From contig OX104134.1 of assembly GCA_944470555.2 (NCBI GenBank), positions 57,341,890 through 57,405,889 on the forward strand: 64,000 nucleotides of DNA, in the 5' to 3' direction. Below the pieces are notes generated by a model. It made no database searches. It was not told the DNA's origin and was given only the letters and a program-made list of their open reading frames with translations. Every line of letters starts with the position of its first letter. The first letter of the stretch is position 1. Of the stretch, positions 22,731 through 35,735 are shown one piece after another. The position numbers were made by a program, and so were the translations under genes. This DNA is from Heterobilharzia americana. Its lineage: Eukaryota; Platyhelminthes; Trematoda; Strigeidida; Schistosomatidae.

Positions 22731-24086
22731 TTTCTCATAATCATATCAATGTAAATAAATAAATAAATAGGTATTTTATTTTCATATTAGTAATTTAACA
22801 TGAGAGAAGCCAGTTGACAGGCATCATCACATTGATATGTTCGAAAATGTACAAGATTTTACGGGCCCTAAATGGTACGGAAGAAAGGTCATTAAATTCG
22901 ATTAAAAACATCAGAACATTCAGCAAGTTATGAAATGGACAAGAAAATACCACTTTTCAGCATATACAGAGTGTTAAAGTTCAGACCGTTTTCAGTCATA
23001 CTTTTTTTTTCACCAGTAGTGGCACTAAGGTCGCGTAAAATTCCCAATTTCCATTGTAACTATACTCCTCTCGATAACTGATTTTTATAGTCCTGTCACC
23101 TCACTACCACTTCACTACCAATAAAAACAAAGTGCATAATTACACTGATATAATTATGAGCAATAATTTATGCTTGAAACGTCAAGTAAATAATACTGTA
23201 TCACTGTGCGCTATATATCAAATAAACAAATCTAATATGGAATACAATTCTACCATAGCACTTAAGTTTGCACTAATATTAATGAGTTCACTTTTCTCCA
23301 AACAAAGCGATGAGAGATGTAACTAGTATTGTGCATATGCGACCGAACATTAAAATAAGTGTCATTTAGCTGGCAAAAGATGATTGGGACAAATTTTAAT
23401 GTCACTCAGATCACTATCTAAACACAGACTTAGTTTATTGAAAAAGCTCTGGATATGCGTGAATTTCACCTATCAAGGGACTTACTTTTTGTCATTAACC
23501 AAATTAAAAGTTTGGTATAGGAAGTCTCTCTACTTAATTTAATCAACTGTGTCGAACTGCATCGAAAACGTTGATAAAGGTACTGGTAAAATAATCAAAA
23601 GGAGATAATCTTTCTTGTTTTCTTTTGGTTAGATATAGAAGTCTTAACGTTTACCTTTTTATTTGAAACCTAATAAGAGAATGTAGCTTTTAACTTGTTT
23701 CACTCATTCATTTGGAATCGACAAAATTATGTGACTTATAGCTGTCTAGTTTACTTGTTATCTTACTGCTCTACTTGATTGTTTTTAAAATGATTTACAC
23801 TTTAGTTGTGCACCTAACAGGAACTAGTTGCCACAGAGAGGAATGTTTCTAGCATATTTTGATTCCGCTTATCAAGCAAGATATTAATTACGAGAAATGA
23901 TTAATTATTATATCAAGTAACTACTAATTACTAAGGTTGTTTGCATGTAAGTGCAGGTGATTCTTTGTTGGTACGAACATGACTTATTTCATGGATGCTG
24001 CTAGCAAGTTTTAGTGATCAACATCTCACTAAAAAGCATATTATGGTATTGAATGGGATGCAATGATTCTTGTTTCTCCTAAACAG
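22731..24086. other. Unassigned sequence
   Basis: A 64-codon open stretch at 23132-23326 has no splice borders or domain. Nothing else is seen. Confidence 0.35.
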
Positions 24087-24125
24087 CAGTCAAAAAAATG
24101 TTCAGCTTGTTTCATGGCGAGAACG
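24087..24125 (+). CDS. Candidate 39-bp internal micro-exon
   Basis: A good acceptor (TTGTTTCTCCTAAACAG) is followed by 39 bases open in phase 0 (QSKKCSACFMART) and a strong donor (ACG|GTAAGC). A start 3 bases later, after the second CAG, gives 36 bases in the same frame. Exons this short with lengths divisible by three are common in schistosomes, especially in micro-exon genes. No adjoining exon is visible, so this rests on splice sites alone. Confidence 0.3.
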
Positions 24126-25877
24126 GTAAGCATTTAAGGGGATTAAACTTGCATAAACCTCTTTTCTGTTCAACTACAGTGAAATACTGGCTACCTAGAA
24201 ATGGTTCTTTTAGTGTTTAGTGTTCTTCAAAAGATTTTATTGATAAACCACTGTTTACCTGTATGAAGGAAACACAGTAAGTAACACAGTACAGAAATGT
24301 ATTCAAATCGTCACACTTCAAGAGATAAATAATATTATATATTAGTGGAGCTTGATGAGATCCTAATTTTTACTTAAATCAAACTAATGTTTGAATAAAG
24401 GACTGTATTTATTAATTATCATAAATAGACTGAGGATATAAAATTAAGTTGGAAAATTTTCATTTATTATTTCTAGCCTAATGCTAAGCGTTGTATGGAA
24501 TAATTATCCACAATTTAGTGTCTGAAAGACAGGAGTTTCACAAGCTACTTATTTTTAAACTTTTTAGATATATTTTTGGGTGATATTAAATTTCACGAAA
24601 GGATCGTTGTCTTTACTAGTAAAGGTTAGATGAGATTAAAATACTTTTTATTGTGGCAGCATGCGACAGTCATAAAGTTACATTATTTACTCGGTTACCA
24701 TGACAACACCTTATTTACAGCAAAAAAGTTTATTATTTGCACTCTACACGCGGTATCCAAACACACTGAAGCAAAAATATAAAATATTCATTGTTTTAAG
24801 ACCAAACAAATACTGAGGTTTATAGTTCCAATGGTTGAATTACTTTATATTAATTATTCAACGACAGATATGTTCAGTTGGTTGAGGAATAACACTGGTA
24901 ACTTTATATACATATGTCTGAAGGTTAAATATAGTTCAGAAAGACCTATGCCTACCATCTTGTTTTAATTAGTCGTCTCACTCTATTCATTAAATTTTCC
25001 ACTGTCGCCTCTTTCTCCTTACTGCATAGTTTCTTGTAGAAAGACATAAATAAGGTGCAAGCAAACAGAGAGAAAGAACATTATTGCAATAAGAATTCCT
25101 TATGTTACCTGAGGTATAATCATTAGAGAGTCAAGTTATCACCAGCAGGTGAGTATGTTACTGACATTATTTTACCTAACAAGTTGTCGCAATTTACTTG
25201 ATTATTTGAAGTGGTTTACAAAAAGAATGTGTGCTTTTATGCCTGTATTTCTTTTGATTTAGAGACATATGACTACGTGGCTCAAAAATCTCATTAGAAT
25301 GCTGATACACAACTACAAGAAATCAGGTAGTTTTCAGATGTCACAGACCTGTTAAGACTAGCAGTGTTCGCTCATATTTTGAATGAATAGACCTCTATCA
25401 AAAAAGTTCAGTCAACTAGTCCATTTCTCGATATTGTGAATAGTCTATCCATAGTTATCAACACAATTAAGCAGCCATAATATGTCAAGGGGTTATTGCA
25501 TATGACCAACAACTCCCTTAATCTATTTTCATCATTTTCATATTTATATTTTAGAGACTTGATGATTTTTATGTTGAAGTTCATTAACTTAAGCTCATTT
25601 TTGGATGTGTGAGGGATACATCTATTTATTTGGTCTACCATAGCACTTCTTGACAAAAGTCAAGGCAAAGATGTTCCTTGAAAAGTAATTTCGTAAATAC
25701 TACTACCTTCTACATTTCTCATCTAAATAGTCATATGGTGTACCAAACGACACTTCTAATTAGCTTTGCTCGTAGCTCACCCAACAAATGCCACTTTTAT
25801 TCAACTATTATTATATCTAGGTAAAATGTTGAAACATTGAGTCCCTGCCATATTAACTTGTTTCCCTTACCTAAGTT

Positions 25878-25880
<3 letters not shown>
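24126..25880. other. Unassigned sequence
   Basis: A strong donor-like CAG|GTGAGT at 25147-25155 follows a possible 22-base exon, too short to support. A minus-strand 82-codon open stretch at 25408-25656 has no domain. Confidence 0.3.

Positions 25881-25930
<50 letters not shown>
25881..25930. repeat. (AT)25 microsatellite
   Basis: Fifty uninterrupted bases of AT repeat. Confidence 0.95.
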
Positions 25931-25932
<2 letters not shown>

Positions 25933-27899
25933 TGAACTCTTGAAATGTTGCAAAGTAATCAGCATAAATTTCATTTTATCTTCACATTTTTGTTTTACAC
26001 TTACAGCTTTAGATTACCCATTGTCTAAATGGGAATGTTCATTTCAGACCACTTGAGCATAGTTAAGTACTCATTCGTAAACATTATCTTGGAAAGAGGT
26101 TTTTAACAGTAAGTAGTTTCCGAATACTCTTGAATGGATAACTACAAAATAAAGACCATTGGCTGTGGTCTTTTAATCGACACTTCAAGCCAGTATATTC
26201 CAGCGAATATTCTGTTGACACTACTCCGAAATGGTTAATTAACTACTCAGCGATGAGAAAGTTTAACGTGGAACATATGGTCTATTGGGAGTTGGTAAAC
26301 CTTGATACCACTTCGATATGTTTAAGCTGTCCTAACACATCTTTTTGTCATGTTAAATTGTGTTATTTCAATAAATGCGTACTTTCTTACTGTAATCCTT
26401 TTCGGCAAATATAACATTTCTTTAAACATGGTGGATGACTGACTGCTATGATGTATAATATCCTAATGAGTTATTCAAGTAATGAATATTTATATGCTTT
26501 AATGTCAAACGGTAAACATGAAATGCAATAAGTGTGATATCTGAGGAGTCTGTTGTTCGGTAATTTCGACGTGTTTATGGTTGAGAGTTAAGTCACCAAT
26601 TGTTGAAACACTTTTACATGAAACACTAAAATATTCAGAAAAAAATTTACGATACTCAAAACAAACAGTGACGGGTAGTATGGAAAAGCACTCTCATTTT
26701 AATAACTGAATTATTTAATGTTTAAAAGTGCAACACTACTAGCTTTAGGCATTTTATCATTACAGATAAATTAAAATTTTGACAGTTGCCTCGTATCAAA
26801 AGTCCAGTAATAAAACTTTAAGACTTTTAAATTTATGAAAATGCAGACCTTATATGAACACTAATGCTTATACTAAAATTCACCAGGTATTCATTAATAC
26901 TTCCTATTCTTGGTCTGCATGTGAGCTGATTTGTAGATTTTACATACTTGGCCTACATTTTATGTCAGTTACCACTGATACAGGAGTTTTGTCAATAAAT
27001 CCATATAAATAATAACAGTGATCCATCAGAAACCAAAACCAAAGTCATCTATTATGTTAGTCAGATATAACACTGTCGAACAACTATGACCACTAATAAT
27101 CCAGTTTATTACCAGTTCAATCATACCAGTCATTCATTCAATGGAACTTGTTAAGTTCAACAGCATGAACCATGTAAAATGCAGTGTATTGCTTGGAAGC
27201 CCTTCTTATCAACTATGTTTTGAACTTGTTCAATTTTTCGTATCAAATATTGGTTTTATTTGATGTACGGTCTCTGTCATAGTTTTGAAATTCACTTCAA
27301 TAAGCTGAGTTGGTGGATTTGTATTTTGTATAAAAATGGATTGCCACTTTGTGCAACGAAGATGTATTACATTGCCCGTAAAAGGTATGCAGAAACTTAT
27401 CACAAATTACATTGAAGTGACCAGGTTTCTTTATATCTCTTCTCCTTTATGTCTAAATAACAGCATTCTTAGGAATAAATTTGAAGTTCTTTTTAACTAG
27501 CTACTTATAAGTAAGTAAAATTGCAAGTTAAACATTATCTTAAACAGAGTCGATGTTTGTAGAAAAACGCGATAAGCAGTTTTATCTGTTAGCATTTTCT
27601 CTAACCTAGCTTAAGGAATAACCAGCTGGTATTCTAATATTAGCTTGAGAATTCTGAGGTTTGCTGAATACTCAGAGGTGAATATAACAGTCTTAATGAG
27701 GTTGTACAAAAAGCTCTGTCTTGGTAGATGAGGCTTCCGTAGCCAATCATTAGGTTTGTAACCAGCAATGTAAGTGGTACCATGGTGTGAATCGTCAATG
27801 ATTTGAGCCTGTTCACATGAAGGATAACAGATCAGTCGTTTCGAAAAGTCGAATAACCAGAAACGTTCGTTTAATTCTACTTGTATTTCATTAGGACTT
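25931..27899. other. Unassigned sequence
   Basis: AT-rich with no supported gene. The last ~250 bases may already be diverged PLE sequence leading into the next entry. Confidence 0.35.
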
Positions 27900-28640
27900 C
27901 ATTCAGTCTCATCTAGGGTAAGTATCAGTTTCTGAGGTCCCTAATTAATGGGGGTTTTACTTAAGTGTACTTTCAACGTGCACTTTGGATTTGAAAACGA
28001 AATCCACAGGCAAAGAGGTAGTGTTGGAATGTGATCACCTCTAGGACCCTTCCTAGTAGATGGCTTTGTAGCAAACCTAGAAAACTCAACCTTGTAATTA
28101 ATGATCAATGAACTTTTCATCCACAAAAGATACGCATGTGATACCTTTATTATCTTTGATGGGAATACTAAACTTGATAAGTTTGTTTGTTAATCTATCG
28201 GATCCACTCTGGAAAAACAGTCAAACTCATAATTATACTCCCTCGAAATCCAACTCCAAAGAAGAGATGACAATTCAGTCCAGAAACTTATTTACAGGAA
28301 AGCAGCTATTAACAGACAGCTTTTTAATGTTAAAAGGTGTTTTCCTTAAGACAGGGAAAAGAATCTTATAAATTCATTCCACTCGATAACACGAAAAATG
28401 TGCACATAGGATACCATCGATGGCAAAATAAAGAATTTACCAGAAATCCCGACAGAAATAGATATTCACTGAAATTAATAGATGGGTGTTTACAGCCGTA
28501 AAGCACTATGGAACCCATTCACATTGTAGCGAAAAAGATTTTACTACTGAGCCTAGAATTCGTTGATAATAATGCAAGGATATCCTTAGAAAGGGCCTAT
28601 CAAGATCCATAAACCAAAGCCTTTTATCGCCAATCCCAGA
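27900..28640 (+). pseudogene. Penelope-like element remnant (RT domain)
   Basis: Plus-strand frames read together give the central RT of a Penelope-like element. KCTFNVHFGFENEIHRQ (27964-28010) matches the block before the TDGV motif. SPLGPFLVDGFVANLEN (28034-28084) matches the GSPLGPLLAD block. RYACDTFIIF (28128-28157) stands where RYVDDTFII is expected, so the YVDD motif is damaged. A LEIQLQRRDDN stretch follows near 28236-28270, and a KMCT-x-DTIDGKIKNLPEI stretch at 28395-28455 matches the connecting region after RT. Stops and frame changes are frequent, and no GIY-YIG part is clearly readable. It is closest to the copy at 54.2-55.4 kb in the block spacing. Confidence 0.65.
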
Positions 28641-31600
28641 ATCAAAACTTTCTGTCAGAAACTCATTCATCAATACTTGAAGAACAAGCTAAAGAATTGG
28701 GCCTTATCAGTATGTGCATGTTTAAGTTTACTTTCCACTTGGAGTGGAGTTTATAGATAGTGACCTGAATCAGAACTCTTCCGATGTACAATCAATCAAA
28801 CGCGTAGATTCATGACAAGAAAAGATTTTGTGTTGTTTTCAAAAATTTTCCCTTTAATTTGACTGAACACTCACAGTGTTCCGCTAGATGTCGTCAGTTA
28901 TTCAGATCCGATAAGGAATTCAACTTTCAATTTTATTTGCTTGGTTTATGTCATAAGCTCATACAGACTTAGTAGAACTTAATTTGTAGAACATAATCAG
29001 TGCAGTGGATTTATTCATTTATATTCCCAGTGACTAGACAGTTTAATATTAAACACTCAAAAACCATAAATGCTAACAATTTGAATTCGAGGAATTTGGT
29101 ATTCATAAGGAAATGAAGTATTATAATTAAGTCCTGACAGCTGCTAGAGACTGTACCGATACAGTGAGGTAGACTTCCGATTATATAACGCTGGCAGAAA
29201 ATGACTCCGTTTTTCAAAACATGGTGGTTTCTGGACACCGAGCCAATATTAATAGTGAGTTTAAAGTTATTTATCTCAATCCTTTTAACCTCACTCAAGT
29301 TTTAGGAGGCAGTCCTTTACATAAATAAGGAGCCATCAAGATCTATCCGAACAAGTCAAGCTTATTTGTTCAGAATAAATTCACATTTTCTTTGTGTTAA
29401 TGCTATGAGAGATAATTCGAAATTTTCACGTGTGTCTAGAGAGGAAGCGAAGAAATCAAATGGACTCGTTGCATTTGATTACCGTGGCTGTTCTCATTCA
29501 AGTATGTTGATGACCGTGAAACTGTTGGATAACCTCGAATTTCACTGGCAACTCCAGCATTTGCTGCGAAGGGCCGAGTTCGTACAGTAGACGTCTACTT
29601 TGTTCCAAAACTTAATTTTTTTTCTGTCTAGTTGATAAACTGTGTCCTGCCAATATCTAGGGTATAAGGTGAATTACCAAACCAACCGTAAAAGAGGTAG
29701 TATAAGATCAGATCTTTTTTTAAATTTGAAGGGAGAACTGTGTTCTAGATAATGACATATGTTTACAATCTAAGGCTTCCATCCCATAGAACAGTAAATC
29801 ACCAGATATCCATTCAGAATAAAAATCCTCAGTACTTCTGCTGGTTATATTGACTCTAAAGTTTTACTAAGCCCGCTTTCCATAGTACGTAATGCCAAGA
29901 TCTCTACTGATCATAGAGTGAAGGATGTCACCATAAGAATAACTGCTTTGAGGTAACACGAACTTGAGAGGTTCCAACACTCAAATTCGAGCAGTTCAAT
30001 CACTGGATGAAGTTCCCTCAGCTATAATGCGAGTGTTGCTTTTCTATTCATTTCATTCCTGGTCTTTAGATTTTCAAACCACGTTAGCGTTGATAAATGC
30101 TCTCCGGAATAATTCTCATTAAACTTAGAAATAACTGACAAACACAACGATATACCAAGATTTAGTTAACGGACAACACCAGTTACTTTGGGTGTCAGAT
30201 AGCGTGTATCAGAGATGAAAATCTCACATAATATGATAAGCATATATTTATCAAAGTATGAATTTCTAATTTTCAGCCTTATACAAAGCGATAAATTAAT
30301 GTAGAATCAGATAATCTGGGGTACCACCTGATATTGAAGCTTTTCTGATAGTAACGTATTGTTATGGAAATTTTAAATATTTTATAGTCGTCAGCTACAA
30401 GGTGATAACTATAATTAATAAAGTTTCACAAAGTTCTAGGCTTTTTGGCAAGCTATATTTACCAAAAATAGCCTGGACACACTCTTGCTGAGCTTGAAAA
30501 TTTATACCACAATACAAAAGGATATAGAAATATTTCATTTTCCGATAGTTATGTGATAATGTTGTCTTCATTACTAATAAAAACTGTTTCTATTGAAATT
30601 AACTTTATAGTCATATAATGGTGACACTAAAGAACCTAATTATTTGTTCAGTGTAAAATTGAGTAATAATTCCTTATAAATAATCGCACTCTGAAAGGTA
30701 TCTCATAATCTTAGGATATAACTAATTACAGTATTCAGGATTATGTTGCACTGAAAATGAAGGATTGAATATATTAATCACTTTTCACTCACGATTTATT
30801 ACAAACTACTTCTGATAAGGTGAATAGCAATCTCAAACGTTTACCAACATTACATACTGAACAAATTCAAATGTATTGCCAATGAACAAATAGTGGACAG
30901 TAAATACAGTAGAAAGAAAGAAAATTTCTTCTTCGGCACTTTAGTCGGTTTCTTAAAATCATCATCTATTCGAACAACACCATTAATAATATACCTATAT
31001 CTCTTAGTAAAATGATTCTAGACTGCACGACAACAGTTGTGACTGGGTACTACTTCATAAATAACATTTTTTATTCCTATGAGACAATGTATATCAATTG
31101 TTGATTAGTGATATATAGCATATTTTGCATTTATTAAGTGGTGAGTTAAATTTTCAGGTGCATAACTGATGCTACAAAAATGTTTAGACCAATGAAATAA
31201 CTTAATGTAGATGACGGTTATACACATCTAACAATGATTAGGATCTATTTGTTGATCATTGACGCTGCATTTAGATATTCCCAAACAGAAAAGATCAGCA
31301 TTGTCATTGTTTTAGTAGGTGTCTTTGTGAGTGAAAACTATAAGGCCTATGGGAAGATGAAGTCACTTTGTATCACTTGAGAGTGCACATAAAAAAATTC
31401 TTCAGAATATCCCTTATATGTAGTGTTTATTCATTCAGACGTCCGCTAATCTAATCATTTGCTTGCGAAAGCATAATCAGTAATTATAAAGTTTTTACAT
31501 CTCAACAGTATGGTCCTTATGATCTTAAGATGATATTCTTGTAGTTATTTCTTCATTTTTAAGTTGAATAATAATCTTACTGTCTTAGGTTAATAATTAT

Positions 31601-32140
31601 TTGTGGAATCGATTTTGTACACTGATTGGTCTTTAAAACAGTAGTATGGTTTCATCAGTATTCTGCTTAGCTGTGCTGAGCACCTATCACTTTTTTCTCA
31701 AGAAAGATTTACCCGGTCTCACAGTTCTAAGTCATTCTCCATCTGCTACTTGATATACAATAGACTTGTCCAGCAAGTCTAAGATTATTTAATACTTCAG
31801 TCTAGACCAGAGTAAGATTTTAGAGTATCATTTCCTAATTGAATCTGAAATTAATGCTCATTCACTGAAACTTCATATATGCTTTTATGTGAATACCAAG
31901 CATCATCCAATATCCTATTAGACGGAAACAACATCTAATTTGCCTTTGTAAATACCAATGAAATCATCTATTCTGGTACTGATATACTCACTATTAGATA
32001 TTGAATACTGGAAAGCATAAATGAGGTATAATTCCTGTCCCGATCTGCAAATCTTCTGTAATATTGCATTAAATCATTTGATCTTCTCAAATTATACTTA
32101 AGGAGTTGTACAATTTTCACACTGTGGCATTTTATTCCAG
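28641..32140. other. Unassigned sequence, some open stretches
   Basis: Open stretches at 29011-29298 (minus) and 29366-29590 (plus) look protein-like in composition, but no family is recognised and no splice sites frame them. The first ~400 bases may still be PLE sequence. I found no repeat termini in the rest. Confidence 0.3.
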
Positions 32141-32576
32141 GTAATGCATCATAGTGGTCAAGATACTGACGCCAATATTATACAAGATCAATTATTAGAA
32201 GATATAAAGAAAGATGATTATAAGCAAAATACAATTATAGATATCAAACCTTTCAAACAATGGAGTTATTCTGAACAAATACCTAGCAGCCAAAACAAAC
32301 TATCTATAAATTTAAATCAGATTATGAAACAATTATCAAGAAAAATGTGTAAGCAACTCCTTCTTCCAAATGAGTATACGTCTTTAAAATCTGCGCCACA
32401 ATTAGAAAATTCGTTAAATATTGTCAAATCTATTTCAAATAAAGTCTTATACGCGAAGTTTAGGGAAAATGGTCAAGCAGCTGAGCAAAATCATAAAAGC
32501 ATCAAAGAATTTTATGTAAATAGTAATTATACGGTGAGTTATGCGGTAATCAAGTTTTATGAAAAATGCTTTCAGA
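32141..32576 (+). CDS. Candidate internal exon of an unrecognised host gene
   Basis: The acceptor TGGCATTTTATTCCAG is followed by an open frame in phase 0 (VMHHSGQDTDANIIQDQLL...) running to 32584, the longest host-like frame in the window. The peptide is polar, rich in N, Q, K and S, with no membrane segment or known domain. Two donors are possible. ACG|GTGAGT at 32534 is strong and ends the exon in phase 0. AGA|GTATTT at 32577 is weaker but ends it in phase 1, which fits the 25-bp exon at 33134. The open frame, composition and splice border support a real exon; the function is unknown. Confidence 0.5.
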
Positions 32577-33133
32577 GTATTTATTGACAGTTTATGTTTT
32601 ATCATTCAGTACAAAACGTCTAGTGAGAATACTAGTCACGTTTAGTGTAGAGCTTTAGGAGTCGATCGACAGATAGCCTTGAAGTTGGATTGCATGTTTG
32701 TTGGTACTCTTCTGTAAAGTGCATCTACGTTCATGAGGAAAATGATGATTATCAAGGAACAGCAAGTGGTTCAGTGCTTCATGAAGCTGCACAATTGCAA
32801 ATATATACAGTTTTGTGTGAACCTCTCTAGTTTTTATCTGCAAGACAACTTCACTATCCGTGATAATAAACGTAATATGAATTATGTCTTATAGGTATTT
32901 TTTTTTTCTTGTCACTTAGTCATCAGTTTGACTCCTAAAGCGCGGAGTGATTCGAAATTTCTTTTACTTGATGCATAAATTAGAAGAAAGATTGACCGGA
33001 TGTTGAAGAGATAAGACTACTTGAAACTCACGTGAAAAGACCAGTTAACAAGCTTTTACAGCATGATACCCTTAATTCATAACAGAAATCTAATCTCATC
33101 TTCTGTCACATATCCAATAAATATACATTTTAG

Positions 33134-33158
33134 GCAGTTTGGAAGAGGAACTTCTATT
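33134..33158 (+). CDS. Candidate 25-bp micro-exon
   Basis: ACATTTTAG precedes and ATT|GTGAGA follows. Read from phase 1 it encodes SLEEELL and ends in phase 2. This lets it join in frame to the exon at 33398 (TT|G, Leu) and, on the left, to the 32141 exon if that one uses the GTATTT donor. The frame agreement on both sides is the only support beyond the splice sites. Confidence 0.3.
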
Positions 33159-33397
33159 GTGAGATAAATTTTCAATGAAAATGGATATCTTTTAAGTTAT
33201 CGCTTCACAAAAGTATATTCGTTTTCGTTCAGGATTAGGTGCAGCATAAAAATTTGAATTTTTAATCGTTAAAAAATGACTAAAGATCAAGGTATCTCCG
33301 GATAAGATCCTTCTCAATAATGCTGAAACTAGTGTTCACAAGTTGCATATTGATCTCTAAACCATCAGACGTTACCATTCATTTTGCTGTTGTATAG

Positions 33398-33548
33398 GTC
33401 TTACTATGGAACGCATAGCAAACAGAGTCTAGAAAAAAATATCCTTCATGGTTGTAAACAGAAGGAAGAGAATCTAACAGAGATGCAGTTACTGAACAGA
33501 TTGGGAAAACCAGGCATTCAACTTCAAAGGTTTTTGAACAAAATATTT
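33398..33548 (+). CDS. Candidate internal exon of an unrecognised host gene
   Basis: A strong acceptor (TTTTGCTGTTGTATAG) opens a frame in phase 2 (SYYGTHSKQSLEKNILHG...) which stays open for 59 codons. TTT|GTAGGG at 33549 is the best donor and gives phase 0. The peptide is hydrophilic (KQKEENLTEMQLLNRLGK), possibly helical. It lies 0.8 kb downstream of the 32141 exon on the same strand and probably belongs to the same gene. A minus-strand frame over the same bases is taken to be its shadow. Confidence 0.45.
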
Positions 33549-34309
33549 GTAGGGGAAAAAGAAATCTTCCAATAGCCTGCATCGTATTCTTTACATTACT
33601 GTTTCTTTCCATCCATCAGCTCGTCCATCATCTACTGCAGCCATGAAGCACACTAAAGATTCTCACAAAAATTGTATGTAATTGCGACTGTGCAGCTATG
33701 TGAATTCTCTTGTCAAAAAGGTTATTTTAACTGAACTACTTGTTCTTTTTCTTGCTTGATAGTCTTATTGGTATTTTATGCATATTGAAATTAATGGTCA
33801 CTAGGCCAACTGAACTTTCGTCACTCAATGACGGAGTCATGGATGTTATTATTAGTCTACTGATTAAAATACTAATCATGCACAGCTAATTTATGAAAAC
33901 TACTGAAGGTTAGAGTTCGTACAGCTTTGACAAAAATTGCATCCTTAGACCTAAGGTTTTACTTTAAAAAGGTAGCTCATGAAGATTTTGATAAACTTTT
34001 ATTGTGAGGAGCTGGTGTAATATAAGCAAATAAACCAGTATACAGAGTCATTTCTTTTCCAACGTCAGGCATCTTCATTACGGAATCACTATTTGAAACA
34101 CAAAGTAAGCATAAATACCATAAGTTCATTTTGAAGATGGTGTAATGTATTAACCAGTCAGTCAAGTTTAGCAATTGACGTGCAGTCTAGTGTTCAGAAG
34201 TGGTCAACATTTATTGATCTAGCTGTATTTATTCCAAAGTAGATACCTCAGAGATGATGCAATCAGAAAAAGAAAACTATTTGTGTATGCATGAAAAAAA
34301 ATGATATAC
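33549..34309. other. Unassigned sequence
   Basis: A minus-strand open stretch at 33977-34174 has no domain. Nothing else is recognised. Confidence 0.35.
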
Positions 34310-35200
34310 AGTTATCAGGGTAAAGAAAGGTTAATCACAGTCTTCTTATAAATACAAAAGTCGAGTGAAAAATATTTGATTGTGACAGTTTCCTCAAATC
34401 TTAATAAACGTGGCGTTCTTTGTTTGTTGATTATGCTGAAGGATTGAGAAACATCTATTTGATATCCTGTTTCAAACAGGTAGCGGTGATTGTACTGGCG
34501 AGGACCCTGGTACCTTTCAGACACAAATTTCTCGGAATATGCTTGTAAAATAGAGTGGACTCCTTCTTTAGATCCTTCCTATGTCATTGCTTCCGCAAGC
34601 ATAAGTGAATTGATAAACACAGTTGAAGATGATGTGAGGCGGGTATTTATCTACTTTTGACTGTGTTATTGGACATACTATATTGTAAAGTGAGTTCAGT
34701 CTGACAGCAGGGAAGTTCCTTCTCAATGCAGCTTTTATTCTTCTGTCTGTTCTTTCAGATGTCCCACCAACTTTTGATGATAGAGGAAGGAAAACAGCCT
34801 TCTTCTCAACAGTTGGGTGTTTTGGTCTTGACAAATTGTTTTCCATACTTCCTGTCGAATATCTTCGGATATCCATTCTTTATAAGAGCCTCCTTAGGGA
34901 TACTGAGTTCTTCTTCCTGTTTGTTTTTTGAACATGGTGTTCCTATTCTAGTGAAGAGCCTCCTGACTAAACCACGCTTAAAGTTAACAGGACAGAAACT
35001 ATTTTAATGAAGGTAGTGAACAGTCCACATGTCTTTCCTGTGAAAATGTTTCATGTGGCGCATTCGAAACGTAAGGATCGTTTGACTGTTTTTGTCCTTC
35101 TTCAGCGCAGATTCGTTTCTTAAAAGTTAAAATATCACGATTTAGTTTGGAAATGAATTTATCAGTCACAGATTCAGCTTGCACTTTGAAATAACATCCG
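34310..35200 (-). pseudogene. Penelope-like element remnant with GIY-YIG domain
   Basis: On the minus strand, from about 35200 downward, the frames give: a damaged motif C region (MHSGCYFKVQAESV, where YVDDYF would stand); KLNRDILTFKKRICAEEG; HRKDMWTVHYLH (35003-35040) and FCPVNFKRGLVRRLFTRIG, the post-RT block; KNGYPKIFDRKYGK; a linker with PLSSKVGGTSERTDRRIKA; CVYQFTYACGSNDIGR, the start of the GIY-YIG endonuclease; and LFETGYQIDVSQSF with RTPRLLRFEE, ending NLSLP at about 34317. The C-terminal part reads well over ~100 codons with few breaks, but upstream frame shifts and the lost YVDD make it inactive. It is a different subfamily from the 37.3 kb copy. Confidence 0.75.
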
Positions 35201-35654
35201 GAATGCATAAGTGAATAGTAGTAGTTGGCTCAAATGAAGTAACGTTGCTTTATCCACCTTAAATTGTTGCTTATCTTTGATGGAATGTTGATAGCAACAC
35301 TAAGAATAAAAACTGATTGTGTTGTTCGTTTCAAAAAATGATCTAAGGAACTTAAAAAATATGTAGAATTGGACAGTGCTTTCTGTTTTATAAAGAGCAT
35401 TTTGTCTTGACTTAATGCGTTTCACAGTGTGGATAATACGAATCTATCAAACCATGTCTATCTTAGATAATTCCACTGGTAATCGATATGACGTTTCCGC
35501 TTCTTTATTTAGCTTGATATGGATTGGGGTAGGAAGACTTGATTGAGCGACCAGTATGAATGGAGTGATAGGGCCGTTACGCATCACGAAATCAAATGGC
35601 AGTCTGGCAAAACTCTTGGTGAAGGAAATAAAATTAAGATCTGGTCAGTTGTTG
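35201..35654. other. Unassigned sequence, possible upstream part of the minus-strand PLE
   Basis: The minus strand may continue the RT domain here but no motif is clear enough to claim. Otherwise nothing is recognised. Confidence 0.3.
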
Positions 35655-35735
35655 GGTCTTATGGCTCTATCGGTAGAGCAAGAGGTACGTAACACGGAAT
35701 TCGCTGTCTCGGATCCCACCACCGACTGGATTTTC
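35655..35735 (+). repeat. tRNA-derived SINE head
   Basis: TGGCTCTATCGGTAGAGCA (35662-35680) forms a textbook D arm (GCTC / GAGC) and acts as an A box. GTCTCGGATCCC at 35706-35717 resembles a B box at normal tRNA spacing. The anticodon and acceptor stems do not pair well and no CCA-compatible 3' end is evident, so it is taken as a SINE head or tRNA pseudogene. It is unlike the heads at 13.1 and 18.7 kb. Confidence 0.45.

Noticed and set aside
29011..29298. 95-codon minus-strand frame, considered as retroelement coding sequence
   Set aside because: I could not match any RT, integrase, protease or gag motif in it, so it is left unassigned.
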